From Pyronema omphalodes (Eukaryota > Ascomycota > Pezizomycetes > Pezizales > Pyronemataceae), in the NCBI GenBank assembly GCA_024516155.1, contig JAJJXM010000022.1, positions 372,001 through 436,000 of the forward strand: a DNA stretch of 64,000 nucleotides, in the 5' to 3' direction. The notes under the pieces are model-generated. The model was not told the origin of the DNA. It saw only the letters and a list, made by a program, of their open reading frames with translations, and ran no database searches. Numbering within the stretch: the stretch's first letter is position 1; the number at the start of each line of letters is the position of its first letter. Positions 1 to 10,605 of the stretch are shown here, piece by piece. The position numbers and the translations under genes are program-made.

Positions 1-609
1 TTTTACTCCAACATCAACCCTATCGTTCTCATCGCCACTATTCCCTTGCTTGACAAAGTTGTCTACCCCCAACTCCGAAAATGGGAAATCAACTACTCCC
101 CACTCCGGCGTATGTTTTGCGGGTTCTTCTTAGCAACGCTGGCACTGATCTGGTGTGCCGTTGTCCAAAAGAAAATCTACGATCTTTCACCGTGCGGAAA
201 TCACCCCAACGAATGTTCATCAGATCAATATGCGCCGATATCAGCGTTTTGGCAATCCGGACCGTTTGTTTTGGTTGCTTTTGCCGAGATTCTTTCCGTT
301 ACTACAGGAATGGAATATTGCTTCAACAAAGCACCGCGTAATATGAGGAGTCTGGCCTATTCTGTGTTTTTGATGATGACGGCCCTTTCGTCAATCATTG
401 GAGAAGCTTTTATCCCCCTATCCGATGATCCACTGTTGATACATAATTATGCGGTTATTGCAGGACTTCTAGGCATCAACACCATTGTCTTTGGGTGCTG
501 TTATTATAAACAGGACAAGAATGAGAGGTCGGGTTCTGAGGAGGGAATAACGGTAATTGAGTTGGCGGATATGGGGGATTTTTGGGCGGATAAGGACTGG
601 GACGGTTAG
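1..609 (+). CDS. PTR2: PTR2/POT-family proton-coupled oligopeptide transporter, C-terminal part
   Basis: The frame is open from base 1 to the TAG at 607-609, so the 5' end lies outside the window. The visible 202 residues match the last membrane segments of fungal PTR2 di/tripeptide:H+ symporters of the plasma membrane: 'NINPIVLIATIP' and 'KVVYPQLRK', then a hydrophobic helix ending near 'VQKKIYDLSPCG', a segment 'FVLVAFAEILSVTTGMEYCF' with the family-typical E-x-L-S-x-T-x-x-E-Y pattern, and a last pair of helices. The cytosolic tail is short and acidic (EEGITVIELADMGD). An internal TTG at 46 is not a start; the coding frame runs through it. No intron is needed in this part. Confident in the family, not in substrate. 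Confidence 0.93.
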   Translation, partial: FYSNINPIVLIATIPLLDKVVYPQLRKWEINYSPLRRMFCGFFLATLALIWCAVVQKKIYDLSPCGNHPNECSSDQYAPISAFWQSGPFVLVAFAEILSVTTGMEYCFNKAPRNMRSLAYSVFLMMTALSSIIGEAFIPLSDDPLLIHNYAVIAGLLGINTIVFGCCYYKQDKNERSGSEEGITVIELADMGDFWADKDWDG

Positions 610-1228
610 AAGTCCTGTTCAAGATCCGTCTTGGGCGGTAAATTAGACAAGTATCTGATGCAATAGTTAAGGTGACTGGGTATGTTGAATATCGGATTGT
701 GGCATCGTTCATTATTTTCTAACGAAGTTACAAGTTCTCTATTTTGGTGTAATAATGGTTTTGTAGTTTATCTTGTATCATAGCTTTTGTACCGGCCGGA
801 GAAAAGTCACGTTCTGGGTTGGGTTGTTTCCTGCTTTGCGGTGACATGAAGTTGGTAAAAGAGGGACAGAAAACGGGTTTTTTGATGATAAGTTCACGGT
901 CTCAATGGAAGATATAGACACTAGTCACTCCTTGGTTTTTTTTATCACGTCTCAGTTGATAATAAAATAATGAAGAGTATTTTATCCTGGATTAAACGAG
1001 CAGAGCTAGGCATGGAGCCTATTGCCCAACACCCCCTCATCCCCCTTGCCAAAAAAAGGACAACATAGAATAGCACGAAAGAAATCCACTCTCTTCTGAC
1101 CTAATTCAACTTTTATCACACAGCCTTCATAACACCTATTTCCAGACAAACTACAGTCTACGCAGCATCCAAAACCGGTACCCTATGATTTCAACCACCC
1201 AAAACGAATCCATATCCCAATCCTCCAT
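610..1228. other. intergenic, PTR2 3' flank
   Basis: No supported gene. It should contain the 3' end of the peptide transporter transcript and, at its right end, that of the minus-strand small gene. Only short chance frames are present. Confidence 0.5.
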
Positions 1229-1621
1229 CTAATACAACCCTCTTTCCAACAAAACCAGGTGAGACTCACAGCAACTCCCTCCTTCCTTTACCGCCTCTCT
1301 AACCAAATGGATAATCCTTCCCGCAACAATCCTGTCCATCAAGAACTCCGCTGTATCACTGACATGTATAATCTGTATTCCCGTATCACCATCACAAATT
1401 TCCATCCAATGAGGAAACTTTCGGGAGAATGTAGGCGATTCTTCGTTGATAATCCTTGATCTGTTGTGACGGAGAAGATGTAAATGGAGTTGGTGGGCGG
1501 TTTCGAAATCGGGGAGGTCTGAATCGTCGGTTATGGCCGGAGATGGATTGGTATGGGATATATCAGGTTCGCTTGGCGGTGGTGTTGTGAGTTCTTTAGA
1601 GATGGCGGGGAAGAATTGCAT
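1229..1621 (-). CDS. small protein of a local 'LPDF-TA-LH ... CCxxH' family, member 1
   Basis: A 130-residue single-exon frame from ATG at 1621. I do not recognise the family. After a Pro/Ser/Thr-rich N-terminus of about 36 residues comes 'LPDFETAHQLH', then 'PHWMEI', an amphipathic stretch 'AGRIIHLVREAVKEG', and 'SCCESH' near the C-terminus. The same ordered motifs recur in the frames at 1990-2274 (+), 3656-4015 (-) and, without the CCxxH, 2759-3040 (-). Recurrence of the motif order in four frames on both strands is the main evidence that this is real. There is no signal peptide or membrane segment. The CC-x-x-H pair could bind metal, but that is a guess. Confidence 0.6.
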   Translation of the reverse strand: MQFFPAISKELTTPPPSEPDISHTNPSPAITDDSDLPDFETAHQLHLHLLRHNRSRIINEESPTFSRKFPHWMEICDGDTGIQIIHVSDTAEFLMDRIVAGRIIHLVREAVKEGGSCCESHLVLLERGLY

Positions 1622-1989
1622 GTTTCTTGTAGTGGTGAGAAGATTGAGGTGGGTTGATGAGCGGGTAGAGGGAAAGGTAGACGAAGATTATGAACACGGT
1701 AGGTGGAAGAGCGAATGGCAGTAGAAGTTACTATGTCAGGGTAATTTAGTTCATTGTAACGGTAACCAGAGTTGGCTAATGGAAAAAGAAAGAGATGGAG
1801 ATGAAAGATAATTTTCAAGTATCGTCACCATGTTTCCTCCATATCTCCACCTGAAGATTCACTCCACCATCCTCGTACCCTCCTTGGCTTTAACATCACT
1901 CTGCAATTGGACAAACCTCCTTCGAAGACTTTAGTAGCCATCAAAAACCTCTAAATCACTACAGAAAATAAAAAAACCGATTAACTCTC

Positions 1990-2274
1990 ATGTCTGAACC
2001 CTCCAGTCCCCTCCTCCCAGATTTTGGAACCGCAGAAGAGCTACATCTCCACATCCTCGAAAACACTTCGTATATGCAGGATCAACACCAAAGTGACTGC
2101 TTCTACAAATATCAACAATGGGGGTACAGAAAATGCGGAACCCATGTTGCCGCAAGTCGTGCGGTTTTAATAACGTTATGGTTTTTTGCGCTTGCAGCGA
2201 AGAATGGTCCTTTGTGTTGTGGGGGTCATAAGTCTTGTGTTGCTACAGTTGAAAACCGAAATGAAAGTGGCTAG
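1990..2274 (+). CDS. small protein of the local 'LPDF-TA-LH ... CCxxH' family, member 2
   Basis: A 94-residue frame on the opposite strand to its relatives. It begins with a short Ser/Pro leader, then 'LLPDFGTAEELHLHILE', a Gln-Trp ('YQQWG') where member 1 has HW and member 4 has QW, a helical stretch 'SRAVLITLWFFALAAKNG', and 'LCCGGH'. Compared with members 1 and 4 the leader is shorter. The ATG at 1990 follows an A-rich context and directly precedes the conserved core, so the start is plausible. Function unknown. Confidence 0.55.
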   Translation: MSEPSSPLLPDFGTAEELHLHILENTSYMQDQHQSDCFYKYQQWGYRKCGTHVAASRAVLITLWFFALAAKNGPLCCGGHKSCVATVENRNESG

Positions 2275-2758
2275 TATTGTTGTCTTAGGATATGTGAATG
2301 GTAAATGCGGATTCTGAAAATTGTTCTGAAAAGGGTCTGGTGATGGGATAGTCAGGGATTGTTGTGGAGGTTTTTGGCGACTAAAGAATTGGCAGTGAGA
2401 AAGCGATGGGAAGTTACAGGTAACATTCGGCGTTTAAGATGGTATTATTTCTTGATTAATTGTAATTGGATATTATGAACAGTGTTTTTAAGTAACATAT
2501 ATAGGTGTGACTGATTTCGCCGTGTGATTATTTAACACAACGGGCGAGAGAAAATGCAGCATAATAAGGAAACGGAGGTGAAGTGATCGAGAAGAATGCG
2601 GGGAAATATTTTTCACAAAAAAGACCTTTTTTTTAACATAATCATTCAATTAAGGTACCTCTATCAAGTATAAACAGCCATCAATAAAACATTCTTCATC
2701 TACCGTAACCTTTTCTCACAGCATCAATATATATCCTAACTTCCTGTCAAGCCATTCT
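2275..2758. other. intergenic
   Basis: AT-rich spacer between two convergent members of the small-protein family. No gene or repeat that I can support. Confidence 0.4.
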
Positions 2759-3040
2759 TCACGCCATAGCATACATTCTCAATAACTCCAATCTTACCGA
2801 CAACTTTAATTCCTCCAAAGGCAGTGATGAACTCGTATCCCACACTCTCTCAAGGTCTATCCACTGAGCATGTTTTAACCCACGATGGCTCGTAACGGTG
2901 TATTTTGTAACCGGCTGCGCAATGAGAAATTCATGAAGCTCGTGTTCGGTTGAGAAATCTTCGGTGACTGGTTTTATGGGTGGATGGTAAATGGTCTGTT
3001 CTTCGCGTGAGATTCTCGGGATCGTATAGCTGAGAGTCAT
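2759..3040 (-). CDS. small protein of the local family, member 3, lacking the CCxxH end
   Basis: Read from the ATG at 3040, which gives 93 residues; the frame is open further upstream to 3238, but that part shows no family similarity. The core 'EDFSTEHELHEFL' aligns with 'LPDFETAxxLHxxL' of the other members, and 'HAQWIDLE' aligns with their HW/QW motif. The frame ends after 'RLELLRMYA' at the point where the others carry CC-x-x-H. The member is therefore truncated or diverged at its C-terminus and may be a decaying copy. Confidence 0.42.
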   Translation of the reverse strand: MTLSYTIPRISREEQTIYHPPIKPVTEDFSTEHELHEFLIAQPVTKYTVTSHRGLKHAQWIDLERVWDTSSSLPLEELKLSVRLELLRMYAMA

Positions 3041-3655
3041 TTCCGGGACAAGATTGTTTAGTGGGTGAAATATTGTGGTGGAGGGTTGATGAGATTGATG
3101 GAGACGTGAGTATTGTTGGGTTGATTGCAGGAATTCTAAGCAGAAATGGAGGTTATGTAGGTTGCGAGTGAACACCTGCAACAGTGATTGGGTATTGGCA
3201 AAATGGTCCATCCATGGGAATTTGGTACAAATATACATAGAATTTTATTGACATTCATTTGATCATATTCAGAATCCTCACTTACAGCTAAATACGTGCA
3301 GCGAAAGATGATCGACGTTCTGTACCAATCAATCTTCTCAGCCTGTAACGGCGTAAAATGAAATGAATAAATTAATAAACAGTACAATAAAATTTTGCTT
3401 GTATAACATCGGCGCTTGGTCATGTGAGAAGGTGGAAGTTGTTTGATATGACATGTAGACAACAATGTACAGGCTGATTATTCCATGATTGAATTGAGGT
3501 AATGATGTTTATAGTTCAGTATCTCAAACTTGCGGCTCCTGCGTGAATATAACATAGTGCATGGTTTATCAATAGTACATAGTAATAAACTTCTTTTTTA
3601 ATCCTTCGAGCAACACACCAATCCAACCTCCTACTCACTAATCCAACCATAAAAC
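3041..3655. other. intergenic
   Basis: Separates members 3 and 4 of the small-protein family. Short overlapping frames here have no family similarity and I leave them out. Confidence 0.4.
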
Positions 3656-4015
3656 CTATATCGGACTACTGTGACGCTCGAGCGTATAACCTCCCATGAC
3701 CGCACACTGCAACAACTCTTTATGCAACCCACAGCAGTTTCCATCCATATGATGCGCCATTCTTGCCGCACAAGTGATAGCCTCAACCGTTCGAAATCTC
3801 GCGGCCAAGCCGTCCCAATTTCCTTTAACCATCCACTGGGAGTGTTTCTCCGTAGCTTGTCTATTCCGTCCAATGTTGACTATTACTAGGCCTCGGTGCT
3901 CGAAAATGTATCGATGAAAGTCGTAAGCGGTTTCGAAATCTGGGAGACTGTCACTGCACTCGATATCCTCGGGATTTATGGTGACAGGGAGCGATGCAGG
4001 AGGCGAGGTGGACAT
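3656..4015 (-). CDS. small protein of the local 'LPDF-TA-LH ... CCxxH' family, member 4
   Basis: A 119-residue single-exon frame from ATG at 4015. Order of parts: a Ser/Pro leader, acidic 'NPEDIECSDS', 'LPDFETAYDFHRYIFE', 'HSQWMVKG', a helix-like 'VEAITCAARMAHHMDG', 'NCCGLHKELL', and a short polar tail. It shares LPDFETA with member 1 and shows the same spacing to the CC-x-x-H motif. No signal peptide. The conserved acidic-aromatic LPDF and the W and CCxxH positions suggest a small folded domain, possibly metal-binding; function is unknown. Confidence 0.6.
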   Translation of the reverse strand: MSTSPPASLPVTINPEDIECSDSLPDFETAYDFHRYIFEHRGLVIVNIGRNRQATEKHSQWMVKGNWDGLAARFRTVEAITCAARMAHHMDGNCCGLHKELLQCAVMGGYTLERHSSPI

Positions 4016-4934
4016 GTTTGTAGGCGGATGAAGCGGATGGAGTGGATGGAGTATAGATGATGTCTGGAGGAATTTTGAAAGTTTGTCTTTGCCTGGAAGT
4101 GCTCCGATATCTGGAGTCCTCCACCGAAATCCACCGGACCTGATGACCAGGAAACCTAACCCTACTCACATGACATAAGGCACACACAGTATGTATGACA
4201 GCATCGCGAGTGGAAGAACGGCAACAGTTATGATAACACGATTTTATATTAAATGGAATACATTGAGTGAAAACCGGTGTTATCAACAGTCGGTTTCTGT
4301 TACATCTCAATGAAGGGTCTTCTTTTTTGTCGGCAGTCGAAGATGAAAACATGTTGTATCACTGGAATTGGGGCATGATCTCAGATCAGTTAATACGCTC
4401 ATATCTCTGCGTACCGCAGAATAGGGATAGTAGAACATTAGTTCTATCGTTTATTCTTGAAATAGACCATGGAGCAAAACGACGACTGGCTGCCGTTCTC
4501 CGGCCTGATGAAAATTATTAGTCTTGATATATCCTGTTTCCCCGAGAGCGAGTAGCGGAGAACGGACCCTTAAGTTTCGCCTAAAAACTTGTACACCACA
4601 TCTTAACACTCGCTAACTTTCTCCCCTGATATACCCGACAGTATATCAACCAGTTTATCCCGATACACCTCATTAACAATCTTTATAAGCTACAAAGATA
4701 GTGAAGGAACCGTGATGATCTGAACCAGGTTCTACAAGATGTAGCAAGATTTTAGAAGTCACGATTGAAGAAAAGAAGACAGAATTCTCTCGGTCAAACG
4801 AATCCTTGACTTCTTTTCAATGGCTGGATATAAACAACCGTCGCCCCTCACTTAAACTCAATTAAGAACTCCAAAGCATTATCGTCAACTTCGAATCGAA
4901 TCTTCGCAATCCACAATCAACTAATATCCCAACT
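4016..4934. other. intergenic, upstream region of the D-amino-acid oxidase gene
   Basis: No supported gene. An 84-residue frame at 4267-4521 has no recognisable features and is treated as chance. The last part before 4935 is C/T- and A-rich, as in many fungal promoters and 5' leaders. Confidence 0.45.
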
Positions 4935-6269
4935 ATGACTTCCTCCGTATTATCACCACATCCCAATGCCCCCTGGCCTTCTAAACCAGACTCTTCGGAA
5001 CCCCAGCATACCTCCAATACCCACCCCCACAACCAACCCCCAGACCCACATCTCCTACCCCACCATCTCTCCCTTCTCCCTCGTCCCCTAAAATCTCCCA
5101 CATCCTCCAGCCCCCACATCCTCCTCCTCGGTGGCGGAGTTTCCAGCCTCATGACCTCCTGGCACCTTCTCGACCGCGGATACCGAGTAACCATTCTCTC
5201 CAGTTCCTGGTCAACCAGCACCCCACGAGCCATCAGTCAGCCCGGTTCACTACCCAAACCCCTCACCTCACAGATCGCCGCAGCATTATGGGAGTACCCA
5301 CCCGGTGGCTGTGGATTAACAGAGATTGAGAGTAATGACAAGGTTTACAGTGATGTGGCAAGGTACCGGAAATGGGCGATGGAGTCTTTTGAATTTTATA
5401 AGCAGTTGGCGGCGCTGCCGCAGGGAGAAGAGTTTGGGGTTAGGATGAGGACTTTGACGCAGTTTTTTATGGGGGAATTGGGGAGGGAGAATGAACAGAA
5501 GAGGAAAGAGATTGCGGGGTTGGGGATTGGGTATCAGGAGCTGGATGAGAGGGAGATAGGGAGGGTTATGAAGGAGCTTGGGGTAGTTGCGGAGGGGGTT
5601 AAGAAGGGGTATAGACATGATGCTCCGGTGGTGGATCCGGATCAGGCTATGAGGTTTTTGATGGAGTTAGTGGAGGAGAAGGGAGGGAGGTTGGTAACGA
5701 GAGAGATAACGAATCTTGAAGAAGCGAAGAAGGAGTATAATGCAGATGTGGTGGTGAATTGTACTGGGCTTTCTTCGGCTAAGTTGGTGGGGGATGAGGA
5801 TGTTTACCCAGTTCGAGGGGCGGTCATTAGGGTGGTTAACAAAGACCGTGGTTCCTTTCGAAAGGTCACGGAGGCGATGCTTGTGCCGAGTCAAGAGACG
5901 GAGGGGTTTGATGGGGTTGTTCTCATTGTACCGAGAAGCGAGGATACCTTACAGGTTGGAAGTATTGTTCAGGAAAATAAATGGAATTTGGATCTCACTA
6001 TGGAGAGTCCAGAGGTGAAGGATATGTGGGATAGGGCTGTTAGGTTCCTGCCGAGTTTGAAGGATGCACAGATCGAGGGCCTCGCAAAGGGGCTGAGACC
6101 GTTTAGTAGGAAGAATGTTAGGGTGAAGAGGGAAGGGTGGGTGGTGCATAATTATGGACATGGTGGGAGTGGATGGACTTTGGCGGTGGGATGCGCAAGG
6201 GAGGCGGCGGAATTGGTGGATGAGTCGATACGAAAGAATAAGGCGAGAGATATCAAGGCAAAGTTGTAA
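4935..6269 (+). CDS. D-amino-acid oxidase family FAD enzyme with peroxisomal PTS1-like C-terminus
   Basis: 444 residues, no intron. D-amino-acid oxidases oxidatively deaminate D-amino acids to 2-oxo acids, releasing ammonia and H2O2, and in fungi are usually peroxisomal. An unusual Pro/Ser/His-rich leader of about 60 residues precedes the dinucleotide-binding segment 'HILLLGGGVSS' (61-71), where the family normally starts. Other family signatures are 'AALWEYPPGG', 'VVVNCTGL', 'YPVRGAV', the substrate-carboxylate arginine context 'GLRPFS' (Arg about 388) and the near-C-terminal FAD motif 'YGHGGSGWT' (407-415). The last three residues are AKL, an acceptable PTS1. If the leader is not translated, a later start would be needed, but I see no ATG between 4935 and the core. 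Family assignment strong; substrate unknown. Confidence 0.92.
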   Translation: MTSSVLSPHPNAPWPSKPDSSEPQHTSNTHPHNQPPDPHLLPHHLSLLPRPLKSPTSSSPHILLLGGGVSSLMTSWHLLDRGYRVTILSSSWSTSTPRAISQPGSLPKPLTSQIAAALWEYPPGGCGLTEIESNDKVYSDVARYRKWAMESFEFYKQLAALPQGEEFGVRMRTLTQFFMGELGRENEQKRKEIAGLGIGYQELDEREIGRVMKELGVVAEGVKKGYRHDAPVVDPDQAMRFLMELVEEKGGRLVTREITNLEEAKKEYNADVVVNCTGLSSAKLVGDEDVYPVRGAVIRVVNKDRGSFRKVTEAMLVPSQETEGFDGVVLIVPRSEDTLQVGSIVQENKWNLDLTMESPEVKDMWDRAVRFLPSLKDAQIEGLAKGLRPFSRKNVRVKREGWVVHNYGHGGSGWTLAVGCAREAAELVDESIRKNKARDIKAKL

Positions 6270-6982
6270 ATTTAATTAATTAAAATTTTAAGAGAAGGAC
6301 TTATGGGATTTGAAGTTTCACTGTGTAAATCAAGCAGGAATGTGGAGATGACTACGCACGAACTGAATACAGCGGGTGGTATCCGCACCACTGTCTACGT
6401 CTGTTCGAAGTTTCATTGCGTCCTAGACTATGATTGAAGTCTCGTAATTGCACTGCCGCCCTGCAATCTGTATATGTTTCGTTTCGTTTCTTTACAACAA
6501 CGCATTAGTAATAATCTATAAAGAAATAAACCTAGACCCACAGAATCAGTCATAATGTACTACCCATGCATAGTATTTTATATCCGCTCTCGAAAATGAT
6601 AATCCCTCGCAGTAGTTTGACAAATAAAAAATGTCTGTTCTGAGCCCTCCATAACGCCGGCAAAATAAAACGTACAGTGCAATAAAAACCCAAGCCTCAT
6701 GATATAATCATCTCCATCTGAAGGAAAAAAAAAGCAAGAAAAAAACCCTCGTGGAAGAGCAACAATGTACAAAAACCCCCCAACCCGGTGACCGTCTCAG
6801 GCCTCAACAGATTAAATGAAGACTACAGCCCTCTGCCAAATCTTTAAAACCTTCGTCTTCCTCACCAAATCTAGTTCAAAAATAGTAATAAGATTCTCAG
6901 CTTCCGCTGTCTAATCAAGCTCAATAGGACTTTCCCGAGAACCCGGTTCTTTAAAAGCTTTGGGATCTTCCCTTGTAGAATC
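6270..6982. other. convergent 3' flanks of the oxidase and the poly(A) polymerase genes
   Basis: No gene seen. The spacer lies between a plus-strand and a minus-strand gene, so it should hold both 3' ends. Confidence 0.5.
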
Positions 6983-9900
6983 CTAGTCAAGCGCAATGGG
7001 ATTCTCCCTTCCACCTTTTTTGTTACTATTTTTTCCTCTGCTCCTACCTGCATTGCCTCCGCCATTTCCGTTCTTATTCCCACCTCCATTGGCGTTCTTA
7101 GCACCATGATTCTGGTTACCTCCTCCCCCAGCTGCCCCACCGCCGCGACCACCACCTCCGGCATTACGCCCACCTCTGGGAGTATTATTGCTCCGGTTAT
7201 GGTTAGGAGTGTTCTTACCACCCCCACCAGCCCGTAAACGCTCAAAAGCATCATCCGGATCTGCTTGGTGAGATCGGCTATTGTTATTCCTATTATTCTT
7301 ACCCCCTCTTCCTCCAGAGTTCTGGTTTCCACTGTTTCCTCCTTGGTTCCCGCCATTTCCACGGGGGAAATCACCTTTTCCATTGCCACGTGGGAAGTCG
7401 CCGTTGTTTGCGGCTCGGAAGTTACCAGGATTTGGTAGAGATGGTGGAGGCGGAGGGAGGGACCCATGACCATGGCTCTTAGGCGGTGGGGGTGGTAAAC
7501 CAACCGGTAGGGGAGGCGGTGGAGGGATCTCTTCGGGGTCAAGTTCTCTCAGGTCTTTATCATGACCAATACGTTCACAGTACACCTGTCTGAGTCGTTC
7601 TCTGTGTTCCTCCATTTTACGATAATCACCTCCAATAATGAGCCCCAATAAACTTCTTCCTTTTCTTGCTTCAAAATCCATTTTATCCAATGCGCTCATC
7701 TGATTGACCAAAGCATCATACGCTTCCCCAAAAGTAGCGAAGACGAGACGGATTAAATAAGAGGATTTGGAAATAATGTTGTCCGCAACGTTAGGGTCTT
7801 GAATGACGAGTAATGTTTCATCCGAAGGTTTTGATCGAGGACCAGTAGTGAATAAATCATCCCGTCTGAAATAACCAGGTTTCCAGGTGTCCACACGGAT
7901 TCCGACTTTTCTGGTATTAAAGCGCTTTCCGTAGAGATCGAGGAATTCTAAAAAGGTCACTCCAAGGTTGCTCATAGGGTCCACCTCGCCGGATGCGAAC
8001 GCGGGAAGGTTCTGAAATAGAGAGACTATTAAGCAGGTTATTGTGAAGGACCCTACTCCACCGAGGTAAACTTCGTTTAATCCACGCATCGACAAAAAGT
8101 GCTTGACCAGTGTTAAAAGAATTGGCAAAGAGGGGTACTTTTCTTTCCAGTTTCTGAAGGTTTCATTCGCCACTAGACCGCTCTTATTTTCGAAGGAGAT
8201 ATCGACGTGTAAACCAGTGGCTCTGTCGACGTATTTGATAATAGGAACCTTAGCTCCGGTAATAGGCGTGACGCTGCCTTGTTCGGCAATGCCAGCATTT
8301 CGGATTGCGTTCGTTAATGACCAGATCGATCGTTTGTTGTCGTAGCGGGGGTCTTCGTAGCGAGCGTAGTCTTTAGATACAACTACTACGTCGATATCAG
8401 ATGTGGGGAGGTAGAGATCTGCGGCGAAGGACCCGAAAACTCGTACGTCTGTGTCTCCCCAGACGCTCTGGACTATTTTACGGAGGGATTGGACGACGTA
8501 GCGGCGAACAGCGTGTTCGACAGGTCGAGGCTTAATGTAGTCCATAAAGTCGATAATTTCCTTGTGGAGCCTGTAGCAGTCGGTGAGTCCGGAAACGGTT
8601 TACAAAGTTATGAAGATATATACGTACCACATTGTCATTTGGACAGTTTTAGAGTGATCTTTGGCGCATTCATTCCATGGTATGGGGTTGATACCAGGCG
8701 TAGCTCGAAGTTCCCGTTTGATATTCCCATCTATGCTCTGTGAATTTCGGTTGTTTGTAATCTCTTCATATTTCCTCTTCCGGTTTTGCGGCACATCCGG
8801 ATGGTCTAGCTTGCCACTATCAGATTCAGAATGGTAATCCGAAGACGATGAGTCGTAGTCATCATCGTCATAATCGTCACCTCTTCTTCTCTTCAGAGCT
8901 TCACGGACCGACTTGCTAGGTCCAGGAGGAGGTCCTAATTTCCCAGCTCTTGATAGAGGACCGACGCCGGGAGCTTCTTCGCTAGGTTTGGCAACGTATA
9001 CACCATGAACATGTTCTTTGAACGAAAATGATTTGACCTCCTTGGAACCATCATTGAGCCTTCTCATTTTACGGTTCCGATCATTTTCGTAGTCGCTCTC
9101 GGGAGACTTTGGCTTTTCGTCAAATCCAAAAGAGATAAAATCGTCATTCGCTGCAACACTATCCTTCTTTACTGCTCCAGCCTTCTTAGCTGCTTCAGCC
9201 TTCGCTTGTCGGATCATAGAAATGACATCCATGCGCTTTTTATCGGCTTCGACGAAGTCCTGTCCTTCAACAACTTCGAGCTTCTTCTCTGTGCCATCAG
9301 ATTTTGTTCCGGCTGGGGTGGCCATAGAGCTGGTTTTTGTGTCTTGTGTTGCCTTATCGGTTTTTGTTGCGGCAGATGGAAAGTTCTGGATTCCGTTTGC
9401 TGGGTCAAACTTGAGTTGACCAATTTCTTCCATATGAATATTAAATGTTTCTACAACCGTTGGTTTAGATACTGGTTCGGGGGCAAGCTCGGCAGTCATG
9501 GTCTCGGTTGGTGTAGCAGGCGGTATAGAAGCGGCGGTTGGTTTTGCATTCGAGTCGTCCTCATCATCACTAATTTCCATGGGAGCCTCGTCTTCCGCTT
9601 CTTTGTTGTCGTCCCCATCGTGTTCCGCCTCATCCTCCGGCGGCGGCTCGAATCCTCCTGTAACCATGCCCTCGAGTAACTCCGGGGTCTTTTCCCTGAA
9701 ATCAAAGTTCAGAATAGCGCGATCATGAGCTGGTGGAGGGGGTTTCCAAGCCGGCCTCCCTCCTCTGCTGGCACCACCGCCTCTGCCTCTGAACCCACCA
9801 CCTCCTCTTGATCTGCCGGGGTCTCTAGGCCCAGTTGGGGGTCTTCTTCTATTTCCATCTGCAAAATCATTCCCATCGCGTTCCGGTAACCTCTGGGAGT

Positions 9901-10006
9901 GCTCGAAGGAGAATTCCTGATCGCGGTATCGGCTATTTGCGTTTCCAGTGAAACCTCTTGGGGGAGAGCGCGAGCGTTGACGCGATGGCCGGTAGGAATC
10001 ACCCAT
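6983..10006 (-). CDS. TRF4: Trf4/Cid14-like non-canonical poly(A) polymerase (two exons)
   Basis: Exons 10006-8628 and 8570-6983; the 57-nt intron (GTACGT...CTACAG) splits a Trp codon and restores the conserved 'LHKEIIDF' run. The product is about 988 residues. Residues 1-450 are low-complexity: RS/RGG-rich start, acidic middle, Lys-rich part. The nucleotidyltransferase core carries 'FGSFAADLY' with Gly506-Ser507, catalytic 'DID' (Asp518 and Asp520) and a third acidic site in 'GLHVDISF' (about 583), followed by a PAP-associated region ('SFTITCLIVSLFQ', 'LGVTFLEFLDLYG'). The C-terminus is proline runs then Gly/Asn/RGG repeats. Trf4 enzymes add short oligo(A) tails to aberrant nuclear RNAs in the TRAMP complex for exosome decay. 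The long disordered tails are larger than in yeast Trf4. Orthology to Trf4 rather than another Cid1-type enzyme is inferred. Confidence 0.9.
8571..8627 (-). other. intron of the Trf4-like gene
   Basis: On the minus strand it begins GTACGT at 8627 and ends CTACAG at 8571. Removing it joins 'TVQMTMW' to 'LHKEIIDFMDY' in frame, which restores the family sequence directly before the catalytic domain. Confidence 0.88.
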
Positions 10007-10605
10007 TGTTGTGTTTTGCGCAGCTGCGCGTGCGTCGAAATATTATTGAAGTGTCGCGACTGGCGTGGAAGTGAAGCGCGAAAGAGATGTTCACAGCAAA
10101 AATTCTAGGATACGGCGAGTTGGGGCGCAAGGCAGCGTTGCTAGCGTTGTGGGCACTACGTACTCGCTTAATCTTATCGGATCGATCAGGCATGTATGTT
10201 GGGTTAAGTTCACGTGACGGGTGATGATGTCAACAAAGGAACAAGTTTAATCTGAAGTCGTGCTGAGTGAGATTCACTGGAATGGGACACGAAACGGAAA
10301 TGATCAGAGAATTTACGTGCGCATTTGATTAATTGAAAAGAAACCGAATATTGTAATAGGTGAAAACTTGATTCTATGCCACAGCGTTTAACAGTCGTTT
10401 ATCCAGCTCAGGTGAAAAAAGAGCAAAAGCAAAAGAAGCAGTACCTTTTCGCAAATCCTCCGTATCGATAAACCACGCCACAGCGTGCTCTCGGTCGCAT
10501 CCTCCTCACGCTGCCGAGAAGCCCTCGAAAATCTCATTAGAACTGTATGATAGACCCAAAGTATCCGTCCCTTTTCTCATAGGTAACAGCCGGAGTCTTA
10601 CCACA
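10007..10605. other. intergenic, promoter side of the Trf4-like gene
   Basis: Contains the 5' flank of the minus-strand Trf4-like gene and, at its far end, the 3' flank of the RRM gene, which is on the same strand. No additional gene seen. Confidence 0.5.

Noticed and set aside
4267..4521. 84-codon plus-strand frame upstream of the oxidase
   Set aside because: No recognisable feature, no splice partner, not similar to the neighbouring small-protein family.
6871..7542. 223-codon minus-strand frame
   Set aside because: Shifted frame of the Gly/Asn-rich tail of the Trf4-like gene.
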